DNA from: Romboutsia weinsteinii
GTDB lineage: Bacteria; Bacillota; Clostridia; Peptostreptococcales; Peptostreptococcaceae
Assembly (NCBI RefSeq): GCF_002250835.2
Contig: NZ_NOJY02000003.1
Coordinates: 112,908 to 176,907 of the forward strand
DNA length: 64,000 nucleotides
Direction: 5' to 3'
Position numbers and translations under genes: made by a program
Shown here: positions 62,152 to 64,000 of the stretch, in pieces
How positions within the stretch are numbered: position 1 is the stretch's first letter
How the letters are laid out: each line of letters begins with the position of its first letter
The notes under the pieces: generated by a model
Told to the model about the DNA's origin: nothing
Seen by the model: the letters and a program-made list of their open reading frames with translations, nothing else
Database searches by the model: none

Positions 62152-64000
62152 TTATTCTACACCTCTATAGTAATGTCCTGCACTTGTTCCAACATTATCT
62201 AGTTTATTGTATAGTTTTGTAGCTTTTGCACCTAATTTGTAATCATTTTCTAAAACTTCATCATAAGCTTCAATTACTTCTTTTACAGTTTCTCCACTTT
62301 CTAATGTAAAGTCTAATCTAAATACATCTATTCCGATTTCATTTAACTCGTATAAATTGTCTAACATACAAGTAACCTTCGAATTATAAATAGTGCTTCT
62401 GCAGAATATATCCTGAGATATTCTATACTCCTCACCTTTAAAGTCTTTAAGTGCATATGTACTTTCTTTACATGCAGCTGCTCTCTTATCTTTCTTGCAA
62501 TCTCTTACTATTACACCCATTGGACAATATTCAGTTATCATCATAGGAGTGTATCCATATACATAAGCTTCTATTTCCATATCAGTATATTTTAATGTTT
62601 CTTTTATCTCATAAATATTTAATTCTTGAGATAAACATAGTGATTTTACGCCCTCTTCCTTGAAGAAATTAATTGTTTCACTATTAAATGCATTTAGGTT
62701 ATAATCTATACTTAGTTGACATCCTTTAAAATAATCAAGTACTCCCCAGCTACCTATTTGTACACTATCAATACCTAAGTTCTTTGCTCTATCCAATTGT
62801 TTAAATTCTTTATATCTTACTATTCTTGGAGCTGAATATACAACTTTTTTGTTGTACTTTAATCCCATTTGTATTGCTTTATCTAGTGTATTTACATCTT
62901 CATAATAAGCCACATCTATATTACATTCTAATGCAGCCTCAAGTTGTTCTAAATTTTTAACTTTAACTCTAATTTTTTCATCAACATTTTTGCTTATTTT
63001 AAATGGTTTATAAGCTACTTTTTTATCTTTATAATTTCTTCCATTTATCTTAATTCTCTCTTCATCTAGAAGCTCTATACAATCACGTCTCATTTGATTC
63101 AGAACACTGATAGGAAGACTTACACCTTCGTCTAGTACTACGTCTATCTTATTTAGTATATAAGGAGTGTTTCCAAGTTTTTGAATCTGAGACTCAATCT
63201 TCTCTTGACTCAATGCCACCTTCATAGCTTTTTCAACTATTTTATCGCCCTCTATTTTAGCTTTATTACCTTTTGTATCATTTAAAGTAAGTATTGGATT
63301 TTCACCTAACCTTATTATTATCTCAGCATTTATTTCTGATTTTACATTTTCTTTTTCCTGTTGGAACGTAGCCTGTACTCTATTCATAAGCTCACTATCT
63401 GAAGTTTTAAATACTATTTGATTTATTCTTGCCTCGCCTATAAAGTCTAACTCTATAATCTCTCCTTTATGAGCAATTGTAGTTATTTCGCCATTCTTTA
63501 TTATTCTTCCTATAGTTCCCCCGCCTAAGTTTATTCCATCACCTTTTTTAAGAGTATTATCTAACATTATTTTTAATCTCTTAGCTTTTTTGTTATAACT
63601 CATTACTCTTCCAACATATAAACCTTGGTTATTAGGTATTTCAGAGTTCATTACATCTTTTCCAACTTCTCCTAATATTAATCCCTTAGTAAATTTTCTA
63701 TTGAATATAGTATATAAATCGTTTACTGTTTCTTGTGACACATTTAGTTTCTTATCGTTTAGATACTCATTAATCGCATTTCTGTAACCTCCTATAACAG
63801 TAGCTACATACTCTGGTTTTTTCATTCTTCCTTCTATCTTTAGAGAATGAACACCTGCATCTATTATCTTATCAATATCTTCTATAGTACTTAAATCTCT
63901 TGGACTTAATAAATAATCACCGTTGCTATTTATTACTTCACCACTATTTATATCTATCAATTCATACTTCTGTCTACAAGGTTGAGCACATCTTCCTCTG
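62152..64000 (-). CDS. U32 family peptidase/tRNA hydroxylation-type protein (partial)
   Basis: Runs off the right edge; the visible 616 codons lack the N-terminus, and the true start lies beyond 64000. The frame continues upstream of the TTG at 63960 with GRCAQPCRQKYE, the U32 family cysteine signature, then LLSPRDLSTIEDIDKIIDAG and VHSLKIEGRMK. The C-terminal domain has AYVYGYTPMMITEYCPMG with cysteines (CPMGVIVRDC, CKESTY) that may hold a cluster. U32 proteins include PrtC-like collagenases and TrhP, which acts in tRNA hydroxylation. Confidence 0.9.
   Translation of the reverse strand, partial: RGRCAQPCRQKYELIDINSGEVINSNGDYLLSPRDLSTIEDIDKIIDAGVHSLKIEGRMKKPEYVATVIGGYRNAINEYLNDKKLNVSQETVNDLYTIFNRKFTKGLILGEVGKDVMNSEIPNNQGLYVGRVMSYNKKAKRLKIMLDNTLKKGDGINLGGGTIGRIIKNGEITTIAHKGEIIELDFIGEARINQIVFKTSDSELMNRVQATFQQEKENVKSEINAEIIIRLGENPILTLNDTKGNKAKIEGDKIVEKAMKVALSQEKIESQIQKLGNTPYILNKIDVVLDEGVSLPISVLNQMRRDCIELLDEERIKINGRNYKDKKVAYKPFKISKNVDEKIRVKVKNLEQLEAALECNIDVAYYEDVNTLDKAIQMGLKYNKKVVYSAPRIVRYKEFKQLDRAKNLGIDSVQIGSWGVLDYFKGCQLSIDYNLNAFNSETINFFKEEGVKSLCLSQELNIYEIKETLKYTDMEIEAYVYGYTPMMITEYCPMGVIVRDCKKDKRAAACKESTYALKDFKGEEYRISQDIFCRSTIYNSKVTCMLDNLYELNEIGIDVFRLDFTLESGETVKEVIEAYDEVLENDYKLGAKATKLYNKLDNVGTSAGHYYRGVE

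Noticed and set aside
1..64000. Search for CRISPR arrays, insertion sequences, prophage or att sites
   Set aside because: No regularly spaced repeats, transposase or integrase frames, and no direct repeats around tRNA-Ser were seen.

Overview
The window is AT-rich, with ATG/TTG/GTG starts, strong purine-rich ribosome binding sites of the AGGGGGATAA and AGGAGG types, and many short intrinsic terminators. Together with the gene content this points to a low-GC anaerobic Firmicute of the class Clostridia, most likely Peptostreptococcaceae. The Wood-Ljungdahl gene order closely follows that of Clostridioides difficile as I remember it. I cannot name the species.

Layout. 1-5.4 kb: end of an unidentified gene, a fluoride channel, a secreted SH3/3D cell-wall protein, a DUF975 membrane protein, the thiouridine pair ThiI plus cysteine desulfurase, and a DUF523-type protein. 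5.4-6.9 kb: a previously unlisted small RNA candidate with its own promoter and terminator, then asparaginase. 7-9.8 kb: a polar amino acid ABC transporter under a T-box leader whose 3' decision module is duplicated. 9.8-18 kb: a UvrD-type helicase, a YprB-like exonuclease, a ClC transporter, tRNA-Ser(GCU), a histidinol phosphatase-like PHP protein and a two-component system. 18-22.5 kb: an HMA-SafE-cupredoxin-like fusion, then an ECF sigma/anti-sigma pair flanked by genes for secreted proteins of unknown function that share one promoter architecture.

23-48.6 kb is one metabolic block on the minus strand. It begins with cooS (CO dehydrogenase) and its maturase cooC. The methyl-branch genes fhs, fchA, folD, metV and metF follow, then lpdA, a second CooC-type ATPase, acsD/acsC (corrinoid protein), acsE, acsB (acetyl-CoA synthase), gcvH and acsV (corrinoid re-activation). 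Downstream lie two radical SAM proteins resembling the split lipoyl synthase LipS1/LipS2 and a LipM-like lipoyl/octanoyl transferase, which could lipoylate GcvH. Last comes a probable nickel cassette: CooT, a DUF3842-like protein, two histidine-rich proteins and a FecCD-type ABC importer whose ATPase carries a histidine-rich tail. The block therefore seems to combine the CO2-fixing pathway, metal supply for its Ni-Fe enzymes, and lipoyl cofactor supply.

49-64 kb is mostly housekeeping: a TPR protein, a B12-binding radical SAM protein, two uncharacterised proteins, argS, a DUF523 protein, mutS2, pepD, a 53-residue zinc-ribbon protein, a membrane-anchored acidic/His protein, a GNAT protein, an HD protein and a U32 peptidase that runs off the right edge.

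The best candidates for undescribed biology are: (1) two leader RNAs, in front of cooT and in front of the ABC importer, that each have a small hairpin with an identical AUGAA loop competing with a terminator; (2) the C-rich small RNA at about 5659-5810, whose first hairpin is complementary to the ribosome binding sites of acsE, acsC and acsD; (3) the ECF sigma cassette and its shared promoter.
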